A model generated the notes under the pieces. It was not told the DNA's origin and made no database searches. It was given only the letters and a program-made list of their open reading frames with translations. A program made the translations under genes and the position numbers. Positions 51,319-61,572 of a stretch of 64,000 nt of DNA are shown here, piece by piece (positions within the stretch are counted from its first letter, which is position 1; the number at the start of each line of letters is the position of its first letter). Origin of the DNA: Mesorhizobium sp. 131-2-1 (GTDB taxonomy: Bacteria; Pseudomonadota; Alphaproteobacteria; Rhizobiales; Rhizobiaceae). The stretch is from the NCBI RefSeq assembly GCF_016756535.1, contig NZ_AP023247.1:2666501-2730500 (forward strand), written 5' to 3'.

Positions 51319-52497
51319 TTACAGTCTCGCCAGAAGCTCCGGCGTCGGCCAGCCGTCTACTGGCAGGCCAAGACGCATCTGCTCCTTGCGGATCGCCTCG
51401 CGGGTGTTGGTGCCGAGGATGCCGTCCACCGTGCCGACGTCATAGCCCTTGGCCTCGAGCTTGGTCTGCAGCGCCTTCATCTGGTCGCCGTTGAGGCCGG
51501 GCTCGGGGTTGCGCGGATCGAGCTGCGGGGCGCCAGCCAGCCGGGCGGCGAGATTGGCCGCGGTCAGCGCATAGGTGAAGGACTGGTTCCATTCGAGATA
51601 AACGTCGAAATTGTCGTAGGTGAGGAAGGCCGGTCCCTTGCGCCCCATGGGCAGCGCCAGCCCGGCCTTGAGGCCGTTGTCGACGATCGGCGTGCCATCC
51701 GGGTTGGTGACACCCCAGCCGGCCCATTGCGACAGCGGCAGCTTGTTGGTGCGGCCGGTCTGGTCCCAGGGCATGTCGTCAGGCACGCGGACTTCCTCTA
51801 TCCAGGGCTGGTCACGCTTCCAGCCGCGCGACAGCACCTTGTTGGCCGTGGTCATGATCACGTCCGGCACGCTGCGGCGCAGGTCGACGATGCCGTCGCC
51901 GTCGCCGTCGACGCCGCGTGCAAGGTAGTCGGTCGGCAGGATCTGCGTCTGGCCGATCTCGCCGGCCCAGGCGCCGGTCACGTCGGCCGGCAGCACGCCG
52001 CGGTCGATCAGCGTCAGCAGCGGCACGAGCTGAGGCCGGAAGAGCTCGGGGCGGCGGCAGTCGTGGGAGAGCGTCACCAGCGCGCTCAACGTGTGGAAAT
52101 CGCCCTGGACGGCGCCGAAATCGGTCTCGAGCGCCCAGAAGGCAGCGATGACGGGCGCCTGCACGCCGAATTCCTGGTCGGCGCGGGCGAAGACGTCGGC
52201 GTATTTCTTCAGATTGGCCGCGCCTTGTTTCAGCCGGTAGGCCGAGATCATGCGGTTGGAGAATTCGGTGAAGGTCTGGGTGAAGACACCCTGGGCGCGA
52301 TCGCGCGCCAGAACCTTGTCGTCGAGGCTAGCCTGTTCCAGCGCCTCCAGGCCGACGGCGCCAACGCCGGCCGCCTTGGCTTCCGCTGCCACGCCCTGCT
52401 TCCAGGTGTTGAAATCGTCACCGCATTCCTGCGCCGCCGCCGGCCAGGCAAGAACGCCGACAACCAGCGCTGCCAAGATTTCAACACGCAATCGCAT
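51319..52497 (-). CDS. Lytic murein transglycosylase, MltB type, with peptidoglycan-binding domain
   Basis: A 392-residue secreted enzyme with signal peptide EILAALVVGVLAWPAAAQ. The catalytic Glu lies in AFWALETDFGAVQGDF, followed by GAWAGEIGQTQILPTDYL as in MltB. The C-terminal 60 residues are a PG_binding_1 domain (MKALQTKLEAKGYDVGTVDG, then LGTNTREAIRKEQ). It cleaves glycan strands to 1,6-anhydro products. Confidence 0.92.
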   Translation of the reverse strand: MRLRVEILAALVVGVLAWPAAAQECGDDFNTWKQGVAAEAKAAGVGAVGLEALEQASLDDKVLARDRAQGVFTQTFTEFSNRMISAYRLKQGAANLKKYADVFARADQEFGVQAPVIAAFWALETDFGAVQGDFHTLSALVTLSHDCRRPELFRPQLVPLLTLIDRGVLPADVTGAWAGEIGQTQILPTDYLARGVDGDGDGIVDLRRSVPDVIMTTANKVLSRGWKRDQPWIEEVRVPDDMPWDQTGRTNKLPLSQWAGWGVTNPDGTPIVDNGLKAGLALPMGRKGPAFLTYDNFDVYLEWNQSFTYALTAANLAARLAGAPQLDPRNPEPGLNGDQMKALQTKLEAKGYDVGTVDGILGTNTREAIRKEQMRLGLPVDGWPTPELLARL

Positions 52498-52675
52498 CGC
52501 TTCCCTTTCGAAACCGGCGCATACCCCGCCGAACCCGAACCGGTTCTGGCCAGGACCATGCGTGATTCAAAACTCAGGAGCGTCCTCGGGCACCCGCCTG
52601 GTACGCCGCTCCGGACTGCCAGCAGCTCAATACATCGCCGCTGGTCGTGTCGAAAAGCAGGCAGGAAGGCTTATG

Positions 52676-53470
52676 TCAACGGGTGTTCTGCCGCAGCCAC
52701 TTGTTCCAGGCGGCTTCAGAGCCGTTGAAGACGTTGATGTCGGATTTGCCGGTCATGCCCGGAACGATGCCGGTTCCGGTATATTGCCAGAAGGTGAAAG
52801 GATGGCTGCCATACTTCTGGCGCGGGTGGCCGGCGACCGAGCGCAGCCAGTAAGGATAGCCGCGGAAGTTGGCCAGACCATTGTCGTCGAAGAAGTCGAT
52901 CGAAGTGTAGATGATCGGCTTCCGGCCGTAGTGCCTCTCGACCATTTCGAGGAAGGTGGTCATCTCCGCGCGCACGGTGGCCGCGTCGGGCCGCGGCCGG
53001 CAGGTCGGCGATTTCGGGTTCCATTCCATGTCGAGCACCGGCGGCATCGCCGAACGGTCTTTCGGGACGTTGGCGATGAACCAGCGCGCCTGCGTGGCGG
53101 CGGGCGTGCAGAAATAGAAGAAATGATAGGCCGCGCGCGGGATTCCAGCGGCTCTCGTGCGCGCCCAATGCTCGTTGAAATACTCGTCGAAGCGGTCGCC
53201 GCCCTCGGTCGCCTTGATGAAGGCGAAGGAGATGCCGCTCGCCTTGGCCGCCGGCCAGTCCACCGATGTCTGGTATTTCGACACGTCGGTGCCGTGGATG
53301 GCGTAGTTCCATGGCGCGCCGCTGTCCCACTCATGCGGCTTGGAATCCTCGAAGCGCGGCGCGCGCACCGCAACCATCGGACTGCTGGAGGACATCACCG
53401 GCGTGAGGTCGTCAACGGTCGAGCAGGCGCCAAGCAGCGTCAGCATGATGAGGGCCGCAAGACGGCGCAT
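52676..53470 (-). CDS. Glycoside hydrolase family 25 muramidase, lipoprotein
   Basis: A 264-residue lysozyme of the GH25 family. It begins MRRLAALIMLTLLGAC, with lipobox Cys16. Catalytic acidic residues are in GTDVSKYQTSVDW, FIKATEGGDRFD and VLDMEWNP. AGGAG lies 5 bases before ATG. Located beside MltB and a beta-lactamase-family gene, it belongs to a local cell-wall group, not a prophage, as no phage genes are near. Confidence 0.9.
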   Translation of the reverse strand: MRRLAALIMLTLLGACSTVDDLTPVMSSSSPMVAVRAPRFEDSKPHEWDSGAPWNYAIHGTDVSKYQTSVDWPAAKASGISFAFIKATEGGDRFDEYFNEHWARTRAAGIPRAAYHFFYFCTPAATQARWFIANVPKDRSAMPPVLDMEWNPKSPTCRPRPDAATVRAEMTTFLEMVERHYGRKPIIYTSIDFFDDNGLANFRGYPYWLRSVAGHPRQKYGSHPFTFWQYTGTGIVPGMTGKSDINVFNGSEAAWNKWLRQNTR

Positions 53471-53690
53471 CGCTACTCCTGAGCCGGGTTCAGCCGGCCG
53501 CTGATGGGTCGTTTCGGGTGGCCCCCTGGCCGTCCCCGCCGGACGATCACCCCACAGGACCGTCCGCTCTCTCCGTGATCGCCGATCATGGTTGATATTC
53601 GGTTGACGGCGCTCGACAACAGCCGCGATTTTGAGGCAGCAATGGCGGCAAATCGATGGCATAAAGCGGGCGCCACACGCAGGGGGAGAA

Positions 53691-55070
53691 ATGCGGATCC
53701 TTGTCAAGACCGTCAAATGGCTGCTCGGCCTGGTCGTGCTGGCGATCGCCGCGCTGGTCGCCTGGCTCTATGTCTCGCCGCCGGAACTGATCCGTGTCGG
53801 TTCCGGCTATTCGGCCAAGATCGTCTGCTCGAACGTCTTCATCGCCGGGCGCGACGCCAACGAGGTGCTGGCCGTCGATGTCCAGGCGCCGGGCCATCCG
53901 TTGCTCGGGCTGATGAGAGTGTCGGTGGACAGGGAACGCGGCATGGTCTCGGCGGGCCTGTTCGGCGTGCTCGGCAGAAGCGTCGCCGTCGCGCGCGACG
54001 GGCTGGGCTGCGCTTCGGTACCGGACGGCAACACCGGCAAGGCGCGGCAGACGGCGATCTATGCCGAGCCGGCCGCGGCCAGACAGGATGCGTTGTGGCC
54101 GGAGGGCGAACGCGTTGACGCCTCGCAAAACCCCGAGATCGCGAAGATCGTCGATGACGCGGCCATGGCCGGCACCGGCATGCGGGCGGTGGTGGTGGTG
54201 AAGAATGGCCATATCGTCGCCGAGCGCTATGGCGACGGCTTTTCCGCAAGGACGCCGCTGCTCGGCTGGTCGATGACCAAGACGGTCAATGCCGCGATCG
54301 TGGGCACGCTGGTCAGGGACGGCAAGATGGCGATCGACAACAAGGGCCTGTTCACGCCCTGGAAGGCGGACGGCCGCGCCGCCATCAGCCTTGCCGACCT
54401 GATGGCGATGTCGAGCGGGCTGGAGTTCAACGAGGATTATGGCGACGTCGCCGACGTGACGCGCTTGCTCTATCTCGAGCCCGACATGGCGGGTTTCGCC
54501 GAAGCCAAGCCGCTGACTGGCGAGGTCGGCAAGGTTTTCTCCTATTCGAGCGGCACGGCGGTGATGCTGTCGCGGTTGTGGCAGGACGCGATCGGCGACA
54601 AGGCCAAGGCGCTGACCTGGCCGCGGACGGCACTGTTCGAGCCGCTCGGCATGCACAGCGCCGTGCTCGAAACCGACGAGCAGGGCACCTTTGTCGGCTC
54701 GTCCTATCTCTATGCCACGGCGCATGACTGGGCGCGCTTCGGTCAGTTCCTGCTGCAGGGCGGGGTCTGGAACGGCAATCAGGTCCTGCCCGCCGGCTTC
54801 GTCGACTGGATGCGGCAGCCGGCGGCGGCCTCGAAGGTCTATGGCAAGGGCCAGCTATGGATCGAAGGGCCGGGCGATGAGGAAAACCCCGGCGCCGGCG
54901 TAGCGGCGGGACTGCCCAAGGACACCTACTGGATGGAAGGCCATGACGGACAGACGGTCGCCATCATTTCCTCCGAGCAGCTGGTGGTGGTGCGGCTGGG
55001 GCTCACGCCAGCCAAGCTCGGCTATCGCCCGCAGACCATGGTGGGTGCGCTGGTGAAGGCGCTCAAATAG
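53691..55070 (+). CDS. Serine hydrolase of the beta-lactamase/penicillin-binding protein family
   Basis: A 459-residue protein anchored by an N-terminal helix (LLGLVVLAIAALVAWLYV). The catalytic Ser and Lys are in LGWSMTKTVNAA (SxxK), and YSSG stands for the Tyr motif (YxN). The terminal HDGQTVAI segment replaces KTG. It resembles 6-aminohexanoate-oligomer hydrolase and EstB-type esterases, so peptidase, esterase or amide hydrolase activity is possible. AGGGGGAG precedes ATG. Confidence 0.85.
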   Translation: MRILVKTVKWLLGLVVLAIAALVAWLYVSPPELIRVGSGYSAKIVCSNVFIAGRDANEVLAVDVQAPGHPLLGLMRVSVDRERGMVSAGLFGVLGRSVAVARDGLGCASVPDGNTGKARQTAIYAEPAAARQDALWPEGERVDASQNPEIAKIVDDAAMAGTGMRAVVVVKNGHIVAERYGDGFSARTPLLGWSMTKTVNAAIVGTLVRDGKMAIDNKGLFTPWKADGRAAISLADLMAMSSGLEFNEDYGDVADVTRLLYLEPDMAGFAEAKPLTGEVGKVFSYSSGTAVMLSRLWQDAIGDKAKALTWPRTALFEPLGMHSAVLETDEQGTFVGSSYLYATAHDWARFGQFLLQGGVWNGNQVLPAGFVDWMRQPAAASKVYGKGQLWIEGPGDEENPGAGVAAGLPKDTYWMEGHDGQTVAIISSEQLVVVRLGLTPAKLGYRPQTMVGALVKALK

Positions 55071-55091
55071 CTTGCCGAGGAGAGACCAAGG

Positions 55092-55412
55092 TTGGGCGTT
55101 TTAAGTGTCGGCGATGATCTGCCTGTATGGGGTGGCGGTAGGCGAATAATCTATTCGATCATCGAGTACGCGATCGGTACGATCGGTGAGAGACCTTACC
55201 TAACCACACTCAAGGAGAGCTTCGACCACGGTTACAATCATGCCGACCTGGGCGCATTGACCCGATATGAGTTAAGCGAATTTCGGAACGCTGCGGCAAG
55301 CTACGCGCGAAACATTCAATGGAAGCGTGAAGGATTCAAAGACTGCGAAGAGCTGATGCAGGAACTTCTAGACCTCGTCGATGCACGGCTGACACAACTC
55401 ACGACGCATTGA
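55092..55412 (+). CDS. Hypothetical protein
   Basis: A 106-residue protein I do not recognise, starting at TTG with a weak AAGG before it; no ATG is available until near its end. The sequence is acidic and helical (YELSEFRNAAASYARNI). It is more AT-rich than its neighbours. The 3' end overlaps the convergent btaB gene by 14 bases. It may be an acquired gene. Confidence 0.55.
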   Translation: MGVLSVGDDLPVWGGGRRIIYSIIEYAIGTIGERPYLTTLKESFDHGYNHADLGALTRYELSEFRNAAASYARNIQWKREGFKDCEELMQELLDLVDARLTQLTTH

Positions 55413-56073
55413 CGGACTTTCCGATGACGCCGAGCCACGCATAGCCGCGATAAAGCGTGCGGAAACGGAAGGTTGCGCCGGTTCGTCGAGATTCTGATTC
55501 CAGAACCTCGCGCAGCGATTGGCGCGGCTTGACGTGGAACTTCCTCAGCCAGCCGCGCAGCAGCGCCCGGAACCAGCGCGGCAGGCCTTCCTGCTGGCCG
55601 AAATCGACGACATGCAACGAGCCGCCTGGCGCAAGCGCGGCGAGCGCCGCCGAAACCGTCTTTTCCCAGCCCGGGATCATCGACAGCGAATAGGACACGA
55701 ACACGCGGTCGAAACGCGCGACACCAAACAGTGCGCCGGCGTCGAAATCGGTGGCGTCGCCACGCGCCAGCGTGACGCGGCCGGACAGGTTTTCACGGGT
55801 GATGGCGGCTGCCGCCGTCTCCAGCATTTCCGCCGAAATATCGAGGCCGAAGAAGCGCGCGTCGGGATAGCGGCGGGCGGCGAGGATGATGTTGCGGCCG
55901 GTGCCGCAGCCGAGTTCCAGAACAGTGCCGCCTAGCGGCACGTCCAGCCCCAATATCAGCCGGTCGCGGCCGAGCAGATAATATTTGCGGGTGAGGTCAT
56001 AGATGTGACGCTGCCAGCGATAGACACCGTCCATCAGCTCGGCATGGCTGGCCGGCAGCTCGGTGGTGCTCAT
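55399..56073 (-). CDS. btaB: Diacylglyceryl-homoserine N-methyltransferase BtaB
   Basis: A 224-residue SAM methyltransferase that adds three methyl groups to diacylglyceryl-homoserine, completing the betaine lipid DGTS. The SAM loop is VLELGCGTGRNIILAA, and MDGVYRWQRHIYDLTRKYYL at the N-terminus is typical of BtaB. Its start shares one base with the btaA stop, so the two are coupled. DGTS replaces phospholipids when phosphate is scarce. Confidence 0.93.
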   Translation of the reverse strand: MSTTELPASHAELMDGVYRWQRHIYDLTRKYYLLGRDRLILGLDVPLGGTVLELGCGTGRNIILAARRYPDARFFGLDISAEMLETAAAAITRENLSGRVTLARGDATDFDAGALFGVARFDRVFVSYSLSMIPGWEKTVSAALAALAPGGSLHVVDFGQQEGLPRWFRALLRGWLRKFHVKPRQSLREVLESESRRTGATFRFRTLYRGYAWLGVIGKSVNAS

Positions 56074-57314
56074 CAGCGCTTCACATAGAGGTGGAAGCCG
56101 CCATAGATGGCCGAACGGTCGCGCGCCGAGAAGTCGCGCGAGGCCTCGTCCTCGTAGCTCCACTGGTCAAGCAGCGAATTGGAGACGCGGCCCGGCAGCA
56201 GGCTGGGCTCGGCCGCGGTGCGGAAAATGACGCGGGCGCCGACAGATGCGGTGCGGGTGATTTCCGCCCAGAGCGCGTTGAGCTGGTCGTCGGTCATCCA
56301 GTCCTGCGCGTCGAGCAGGATGAAGCGGTCGACGGAGCCCGCATCCTTTGCGGCGAGGAAATCGATCAGGTTGGTGTGGTTGATGGCGACGCGGTCGATA
56401 TTGTCGCGGATCACCTTGTAGTTGCGCTTTTCGAGATAGGCGGGGAGCGCGGCTTCGCCGGGCTCGGGATAGCGGCGGGCAAAGGCCTGCCAGGCGAAAT
56501 AGTTGGTATTCAGCGGAAAATCGCAGGCGAGCTTTTCCAGACGAGCCTTCAGCACGCTGGCCATCGTGCCGTCGCCCGACGTGATCAGCGAATCGTACTG
56601 CGCCGGCGGAATGCCAAGGCCGAACAGCGAAGCCTTGCGCGACGTCGCCCATTTCAGCAGCGGCTTTTCGAAAACCGGCGACAGCTCCTCGTTGAAGAAG
56701 CGGCGCTGCTCGCCGATGTTGCTGGCCTGCATGATGCCGGCAGGGTCGACGCCGAAGAATTTGCCGACGCGGTGGCCCATGGCGATGAACAGGCCGAGCA
56801 GGCCGGTCTGGTAGAAATTGCGGTCGAAGACCTCGATGCGCCGGCGGCCGCGCCAGTTCCGGCGCTCCCAGTAGTGGCGGCTGACCGGATCGAGATGCGG
56901 CGCGATGAAGCGGTCGTAGGCTTCCGAATTGTGGCTGGTGTCGGCGGCGCCGAAGAAGCGGAACAGGTCGCCCTGCGAGGGCAGGCGGCGCACCGCCTCG
57001 AGCTTCATGCGGTTCAGCGCGATATGGGCTGCGTTGAGGTCGACGGCGTCGATCCGTTCCGGCGAGCGCGTCAGGTAGGCGAGGATGTTGCAGCCGCCCG
57101 ATGCGATGGTGACGATGCGGTGGCCGGCGCCAAGCTGCATGGCCTCCATGTCGACATCGGGGTCTTCCCAGATCTGCGGATAGACGAGGCCGGAAAACAG
57201 GAAGGCGAAGAGCCGCTCCGACATGCCGGCCTTCGACAGCGGGCGGTTCTGGTAGACAGCTTTTCCAACTTCCTTGCCGCGGCGAAAAACCAGATCTCCG
57301 GAAACGTCCGTCAT
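56073..57314 (-). CDS. btaA: SAM:diacylglycerol 3-amino-3-carboxypropyltransferase BtaA
   Basis: A 413-residue DUF3419 protein that moves the aminocarboxypropyl group of SAM onto diacylglycerol, the first step of DGTS synthesis. Characteristic segments are SGLVYPQIWEDPDVDMEA, IASGGCNILAYL and WEITRT-like LWAEITRTASVGARVIFRT. ATG 57314 is chosen after a hydrophilic tail in the longer reading. A Pho box lies 50 bases upstream, so phosphate starvation should switch on btaAB through PhoB. Confidence 0.93.
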   Translation of the reverse strand: MTDVSGDLVFRRGKEVGKAVYQNRPLSKAGMSERLFAFLFSGLVYPQIWEDPDVDMEAMQLGAGHRIVTIASGGCNILAYLTRSPERIDAVDLNAAHIALNRMKLEAVRRLPSQGDLFRFFGAADTSHNSEAYDRFIAPHLDPVSRHYWERRNWRGRRRIEVFDRNFYQTGLLGLFIAMGHRVGKFFGVDPAGIMQASNIGEQRRFFNEELSPVFEKPLLKWATSRKASLFGLGIPPAQYDSLITSGDGTMASVLKARLEKLACDFPLNTNYFAWQAFARRYPEPGEAALPAYLEKRNYKVIRDNIDRVAINHTNLIDFLAAKDAGSVDRFILLDAQDWMTDDQLNALWAEITRTASVGARVIFRTAAEPSLLPGRVSNSLLDQWSYEDEASRDFSARDRSAIYGGFHLYVKR

Positions 57315-57363
57315 GGCAAGGTGATTCCCCGTTTGTGTTGGCGCAAGCGGGTAGCGCAGGGTC

Positions 57364-57381
57364 ATGACAGGCTGGTGACAG
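57364..57381 (-). promoter_or_regulatory. Pho box before btaA
   Basis: Read on the minus strand, CTGTCACCAGCCTGTCAT has two CTGTCA(C/T) direct repeats separated by 4 bases, the 7-4-7 layout of PhoB sites. It is 50 bases before the btaA start. Confidence 0.85.
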
Positions 57382-57396
57382 CCTGTTGACGCCAGA

Positions 57397-60300
57397 TCAG
57401 GCCTTGCCAAACCCTCCCGGCGTCGGCGTCGTCAGGATGACGGCTTCGCCGGCGTCGAGCACGGTCTGGTCGCAGGCCTTCAGCAACTCGACGGCGCCAT
57501 TGTTGCGGCGGACCTTGGTGGAGCCCGCCTCGCCATCGCCGCCGCCGTCCAGACCCTGCGGCGGCCGGTTGCGATGCGAGGACAGGATCGCGCATTCCAT
57601 CTTTTCGAGGAAACGGATGGTGCGCCTTGTGCCGTCGCCGGCGCTCCATTTGCCCTTGCCGCCCGAGCCTTCGCGGATGTGGAAGTCCTCGAGCAGCACG
57701 GGGAAGCGCAGTTCCAGCACTTCCGGGTCGGTGAGGCGGGAATTGGTCATGTGGGTGTGGACGCCGGAGGTGCCGGCAAAGCCGCGGCCGGAATTCATCC
57801 GGCCGGCCGGCGAGCCCGAGCAGATCGTCTCGTAATACTGGTATTGCTTGTTGCCGAAGGTGAGATTGTTCATCGTTCCCTGCGCATTGGCCATCGCGCC
57901 CATGGCGCCGAACAAAGCGTTGGTGACATGCTGCGAGGTCTCGACATTGCCGGCGACGACGGCGGCCGGATAGGACGGTTTCAGCATGCAGCCGTCGGGG
58001 ATGACGATGTTGATCGGCCTGAGACAGCCGGCATTCATCGGGATCATGTCCTCGACCATGACGCGGAAGGCATAGAGCACGGCGGCGCGGGCGACGGGTT
58101 CCGGCGCGTTGAAATTGTTCTTCTCGACCTTCGAGGTTCCGGTGAAGTCGACCGTTGCCTCGCGCTTTTGCCGATCGACGGAAATCCTGACCCTGATCAC
58201 CTGGCCGGTGTCGGTGGGATATTCATAGTCGGAGGTGTCGGGCAGCCGTTCCAGCACGCGCCGCACGCTTTCGGCGGCATTGTCCTGGACATGGCCCATA
58301 TAGGCCTCGACGACATCGAGGCCGAAATGCGCGACCATCTTGCGCAATTCGGCAACGCCCTTCTCGTTGGCGGCAATCTGCGCCTTGAGGTCGGCGACGT
58401 TCTGGTGCGGATTGCGGGCCGGGTAGGGGTGGTCGGTCAGCAGCGTCTCCAGTTCCTTCTCGCGGAAGCGGCCGCGATCGACGATGCGGAAATTGTCGAA
58501 CAGAACGCCTTCCTCGTCGACCGTGGTGGCGAGCGGCGTCATGGAGCCGGGCGCGGTGCCGCCGACATCGGCGTGGTGGCCGCGCGAAGCCGCCCAGAAC
58601 AGGATTTCCTTGCGCGCATCGTCGAACACCGGCGTCACCACGGTGATGTCGGGCAGGTGCGTGCCGCCATTGTAGGGCGCGTTCAAGGCGAAGACGTCGC
58701 CCGGATGGATGTCGCCTGAGTTCAGGCGGATGATGGTCTCGACCGAGCGGTCCATCGAGCCGAGATGCACCGGCATGTGCGGCGCATTGGCGACCAGCGC
58801 GCCATGGCGGTCGAAGACGGCACAGGAGAAATCCAGCCGTTCCTTGATGTTGACCGAATAGGCGGTGTTCTGCAGCGTCACGCCCATCTGCTCGGCGATC
58901 GACATGAAGAGGTTGTTGAAGACCTCCAGCATGACCGGATCGGCTTCGGTGCCGAGCGCTGCCTGGCGGCGCTTCTTCTCGGTGCGCCGCAACAGCACAT
59001 GGTTCCTGGCGGTGATCTCGGCCTGCCAGCCCGGCTCGACGACGATGGTCTGGTTCGGCTCGATGACCAAAGCGGGGCCAGCGACCCTGTTGCCGGGCTT
59101 GAGCGCTTCGCGCCGGAAGATGCCGGCTTCGCGCCATTCGCCTTCGGTGAAGATTTTGCGCGTCCTGGAAGGGCCTGCGGCAAGATCTTCGGTTTCCGAT
59201 TCACTTTCGTCGCGGCCGCCGCCGCCGGTGTCGGTGCCTTCGACACCGACGGTCTCGACGATCATCGGCTTGTCGTCATAGACGAAGCCGAACTGCGCCT
59301 TGTGAGCGGCTTCGAAATCGCGCCTGGCCTGGAAGATCGAGCCGTCGGCGAAATTCACCGGCAGCGCGGTATCGGTGCCGTCATAGCGGATCTGCAGGAG
59401 AGGCCTGGAGGCGACGGCGCCCTCGGCGATGCCTTGTACAGCGAGTTCGGCGATGACGGCTTTCTTCAACGTCGCGATGAGCGCGTCGATCGCCGTCCTG
59501 GACTCTTCGGCGAGCGGCTTGAGCAGCGCCTGCTGGCGCGAGGCGAACACCGACGACAGGCCGATGCCATAGGCCGAAAGCAGGCCGGAGAAGGGATGGA
59601 TCAGCACAGCTTCCATACCGAGCGCATCGGCGACCAGGCAGGCATGCTGGCCACCGGCGCCACCGAAGCAGTTCAGGAGATATTCGGTGACGTCATAGCC
59701 GCGCTGCACCGAGATCTTCTTGATGGCGTTGGCCATGTTCTCGACGGCGATGGTGACGAAGCCTTCGGCGACCGCCTCAGGCGAGCGGCCATCGCCGATC
59801 TCGGCGGCCAGCGCGGTGAATTTCTCGCGCACAGTCGTTATGTCGAGCGGTTCGTTCTGGCCCGGTCCAAAAATCGCCGGGAAGAAGTCGGGCTGCAGCT
59901 TGCCGAGCATGACATTGGCGTCGGTGACGGCGAGCGGGCCGCCGCGCCGGTAAGCCGCCGGGCCGGGATTGGCGCCGGCGGAATCGGGACCGGCGCGGAA
60001 GCGGCCGGCCTCATAGTGCAGGATCGAGCCGCCACCGGCGGCAACGGTGTGGATGCGCATCATCGGCGCGCGGATGCGCACGCCGGCGACCTCGGTGTCG
60101 AAGGCGCGCTCGTATTCGCCGTCATAGTGAGCGACATCGGTTGAGGTGCCGCCCATGTCGAAGCCGATGACCTTGCCGAAGCCGGCGAGCTTCGCCGTCT
60201 CGACCATGCCGACGACGCCGCCGGCGGGGCCGGACAAAAGCGCGTCCTTGCCCTGGAACATGTCGGCGGCGGTCAGCCCGCCCGACGACATCATGAACAT

Positions 60301-61008
60301 AAGGCGGGGGCCGGCGCCCAGTTCTCCTGCCACCCTTTGCACATAGCGCGACAGGATCGGCGACAGATAGGCATCGACCACGGTGGTGTCGCCACGGCCG
60401 ACCAGCTTGATCAGCGGCGAGACCTCGTGGCTGACCGAGACCTGGCCGAAGCCGAGCTTGCGGCAGACTTTCGCCACAGCCTTCTCGTGGTCGGGATATT
60501 TCCAGGCATGCATGAAGACGATGGCGACCGCATCGATGCCATCGGCTTTGGCCTGTTCGATCGCAGGGCGGCAGGCGGCGATATCGAGCAGGCGTTCGAC
60601 GCGACCATCGGCGCGCACGCGCTCGTTGATCTCGATGACTCGCTCGTAGAGCTGTTCCGGAAGAATGATCTCCTTGGCGAAAATGTCCGGGCGCGCCTGA
60701 TAGGCGATGCGAAGCGCGTCGCGGAAACCCTTGCTGATGAGGAGGAGCACACGGTCGCCCTTGCGCTCGAGCAGCGCATTGGTGGCGACGGTGGTACCCA
60801 TCTTGATGTCGCCGATCAGCCCGGGCGGAATGGCGGCGCCGGATTTCAGGTCAAGCAGCTCGCGAATGCCCTGGATGGCTGCATCCGCATAGGCTTCGGG
60901 ATTTTCTGACAGCAGCTTGCGGGGATGCAGCCGGCCTTGCGGGTCGCGGCCGATGACGTCGGTGAAAGTGCCGCCGCGGTCGATCCAGAAGTCCCATTTT
61001 TCGGTCAT
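57397..61008 (-). CDS. 5-oxoprolinase, fused HyuA-HyuB (OplAH type)
   Basis: A 1203-residue ATP-dependent hydrolase opening 5-oxoproline to glutamate, or a related hydantoinase. The HyuA half starts [20 protein letters not shown] (phosphate loop) with [15 protein letters not shown] and GPAGGVVG. The HyuB half begins near residue 690 ([17 protein letters not shown]) and has NDPYNGG-like [12 protein letters not shown] and [22 protein letters not shown] precedes ATG 61008. Length fits OplAH (about 1200-1290). The ChaC gene at 9.9 kb would supply its substrate. Confidence 0.9.
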   Translation of the reverse strand: MTEKWDFWIDRGGTFTDVIGRDPQGRLHPRKLLSENPEAYADAAIQGIRELLDLKSGAAIPPGLIGDIKMGTTVATNALLERKGDRVLLLISKGFRDALRIAYQARPDIFAKEIILPEQLYERVIEINERVRADGRVERLLDIAACRPAIEQAKADGIDAVAIVFMHAWKYPDHEKAVAKVCRKLGFGQVSVSHEVSPLIKLVGRGDTTVVDAYLSPILSRYVQRVAGELGAGPRLMFMMSSGGLTAADMFQGKDALLSGPAGGVVGMVETAKLAGFGKVIGFDMGGTSTDVAHYDGEYERAFDTEVAGVRIRAPMMRIHTVAAGGGSILHYEAGRFRAGPDSAGANPGPAAYRRGGPLAVTDANVMLGKLQPDFFPAIFGPGQNEPLDITTVREKFTALAAEIGDGRSPEAVAEGFVTIAVENMANAIKKISVQRGYDVTEYLLNCFGGAGGQHACLVADALGMEAVLIHPFSGLLSAYGIGLSSVFASRQQALLKPLAEESRTAIDALIATLKKAVIAELAVQGIAEGAVASRPLLQIRYDGTDTALPVNFADGSIFQARRDFEAAHKAQFGFVYDDKPMIVETVGVEGTDTGGGGRDESESETEDLAAGPSRTRKIFTEGEWREAGIFRREALKPGNRVAGPALVIEPNQTIVVEPGWQAEITARNHVLLRRTEKKRRQAALGTEADPVMLEVFNNLFMSIAEQMGVTLQNTAYSVNIKERLDFSCAVFDRHGALVANAPHMPVHLGSMDRSVETIIRLNSGDIHPGDVFALNAPYNGGTHLPDITVVTPVFDDARKEILFWAASRGHHADVGGTAPGSMTPLATTVDEEGVLFDNFRIVDRGRFREKELETLLTDHPYPARNPHQNVADLKAQIAANEKGVAELRKMVAHFGLDVVEAYMGHVQDNAAESVRRVLERLPDTSDYEYPTDTGQVIRVRISVDRQKREATVDFTGTSKVEKNNFNAPEPVARAAVLYAFRVMVEDMIPMNAGCLRPINIVIPDGCMLKPSYPAAVVAGNVETSQHVTNALFGAMGAMANAQGTMNNLTFGNKQYQYYETICSGSPAGRMNSGRGFAGTSGVHTHMTNSRLTDPEVLELRFPVLLEDFHIREGSGGKGKWSAGDGTRRTIRFLEKMECAILSSHRNRPPQGLDGGGDGEAGSTKVRRNNGAVELLKACDQTVLDAGEAVILTTPTPGGFGKA

Positions 61009-61197
61009 CGCGGCTCCCGGCATTTTTCCTGCGTAATCTGGTGCTTGGCTTATCCTGTTAGTGCGCCATTCGGCGGCCGGCAATCGCCTGGATGATGTTA
61101 CATGCGGAAATGCAACGTTACGAAACTCAAGGCCGGCTGATGCATTCCTGCTTCGGCTGCTCACCAGAATGTGAGCGCTTGTTGAAGGAGAGATATC

Positions 61198-61401
61198 ATG
61201 AAGAAGCTCATTCTGGCGTCCCTTTCGGCGCTGGCGCTGCTAGGCGTTGCGGCGTGCAGCGACAGCGGCACCGACAACACCACCACCCAGAGCACCAATC
61301 CGCCGGCCGCCGAGGAGCCGATGAAGCCGGTCGCCCCGGCTCCTGACGCAACGAAACCGGCCGAACCGGCTCCGGCAGCACCTGCTGCGCCCGCGCAGTA
61401 A
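61198..61401 (+). CDS. Small Pro/Ala-rich lipoprotein
   Basis: A 67-residue lipoprotein. The signal [20 protein letters not shown] ends at lipobox Cys20. The mature part is only a Ser/Thr then Pro/Ala-rich tail ([19 protein letters not shown]), probably unstructured. GAAGGAGAG lies before ATG and a strong terminator follows, so it is a real single gene. Similar tiny lipoproteins may space the envelope; function unknown. Confidence 0.75.
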   Translation: MKKLILASLSALALLGVAACSDSGTDNTTTQSTNPPAAEEPMKPVAPAPDATKPAEPAPAAPAAPAQ

Positions 61402-61413
61402 TTCTTACGATCA

Positions 61414-61447
61414 AGCAGGCCGGCCTCGTGCCGGCCTGCTTCCTTTT
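61414..61447 (+). terminator. Rho-independent terminator of the lipoprotein gene
   Basis: AGCAGGCCGGC and GCCGGCCTGCT pair over 11 bp with a CTCGT loop, followed by TCCTTTT. Confidence 0.85.
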
Positions 61448-61572
61448 CGAAGACTGGCGCCAAAGCTCCATGACCGAGGCGGGCGCCAGCGGCATAAGAT
61501 GACCCAGACTGAATGGGCCTGCGGCACTGTCTGCGCTTGATAGCGGTGGCCGGTTCGCACTAAGAAGCCCTC

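Noticed and set aside
51319..53470. Prophage lysis cassette (MltB plus GH25 lysozyme)
   Set aside because: No holin, integrase or structural genes nearby; both enzymes have export or lipoprotein signals of cellular type.
56091..60144. Long plus-strand open frames over btaA and the 5-oxoprolinase
   Set aside because: Antisense shadows of well-supported genes.
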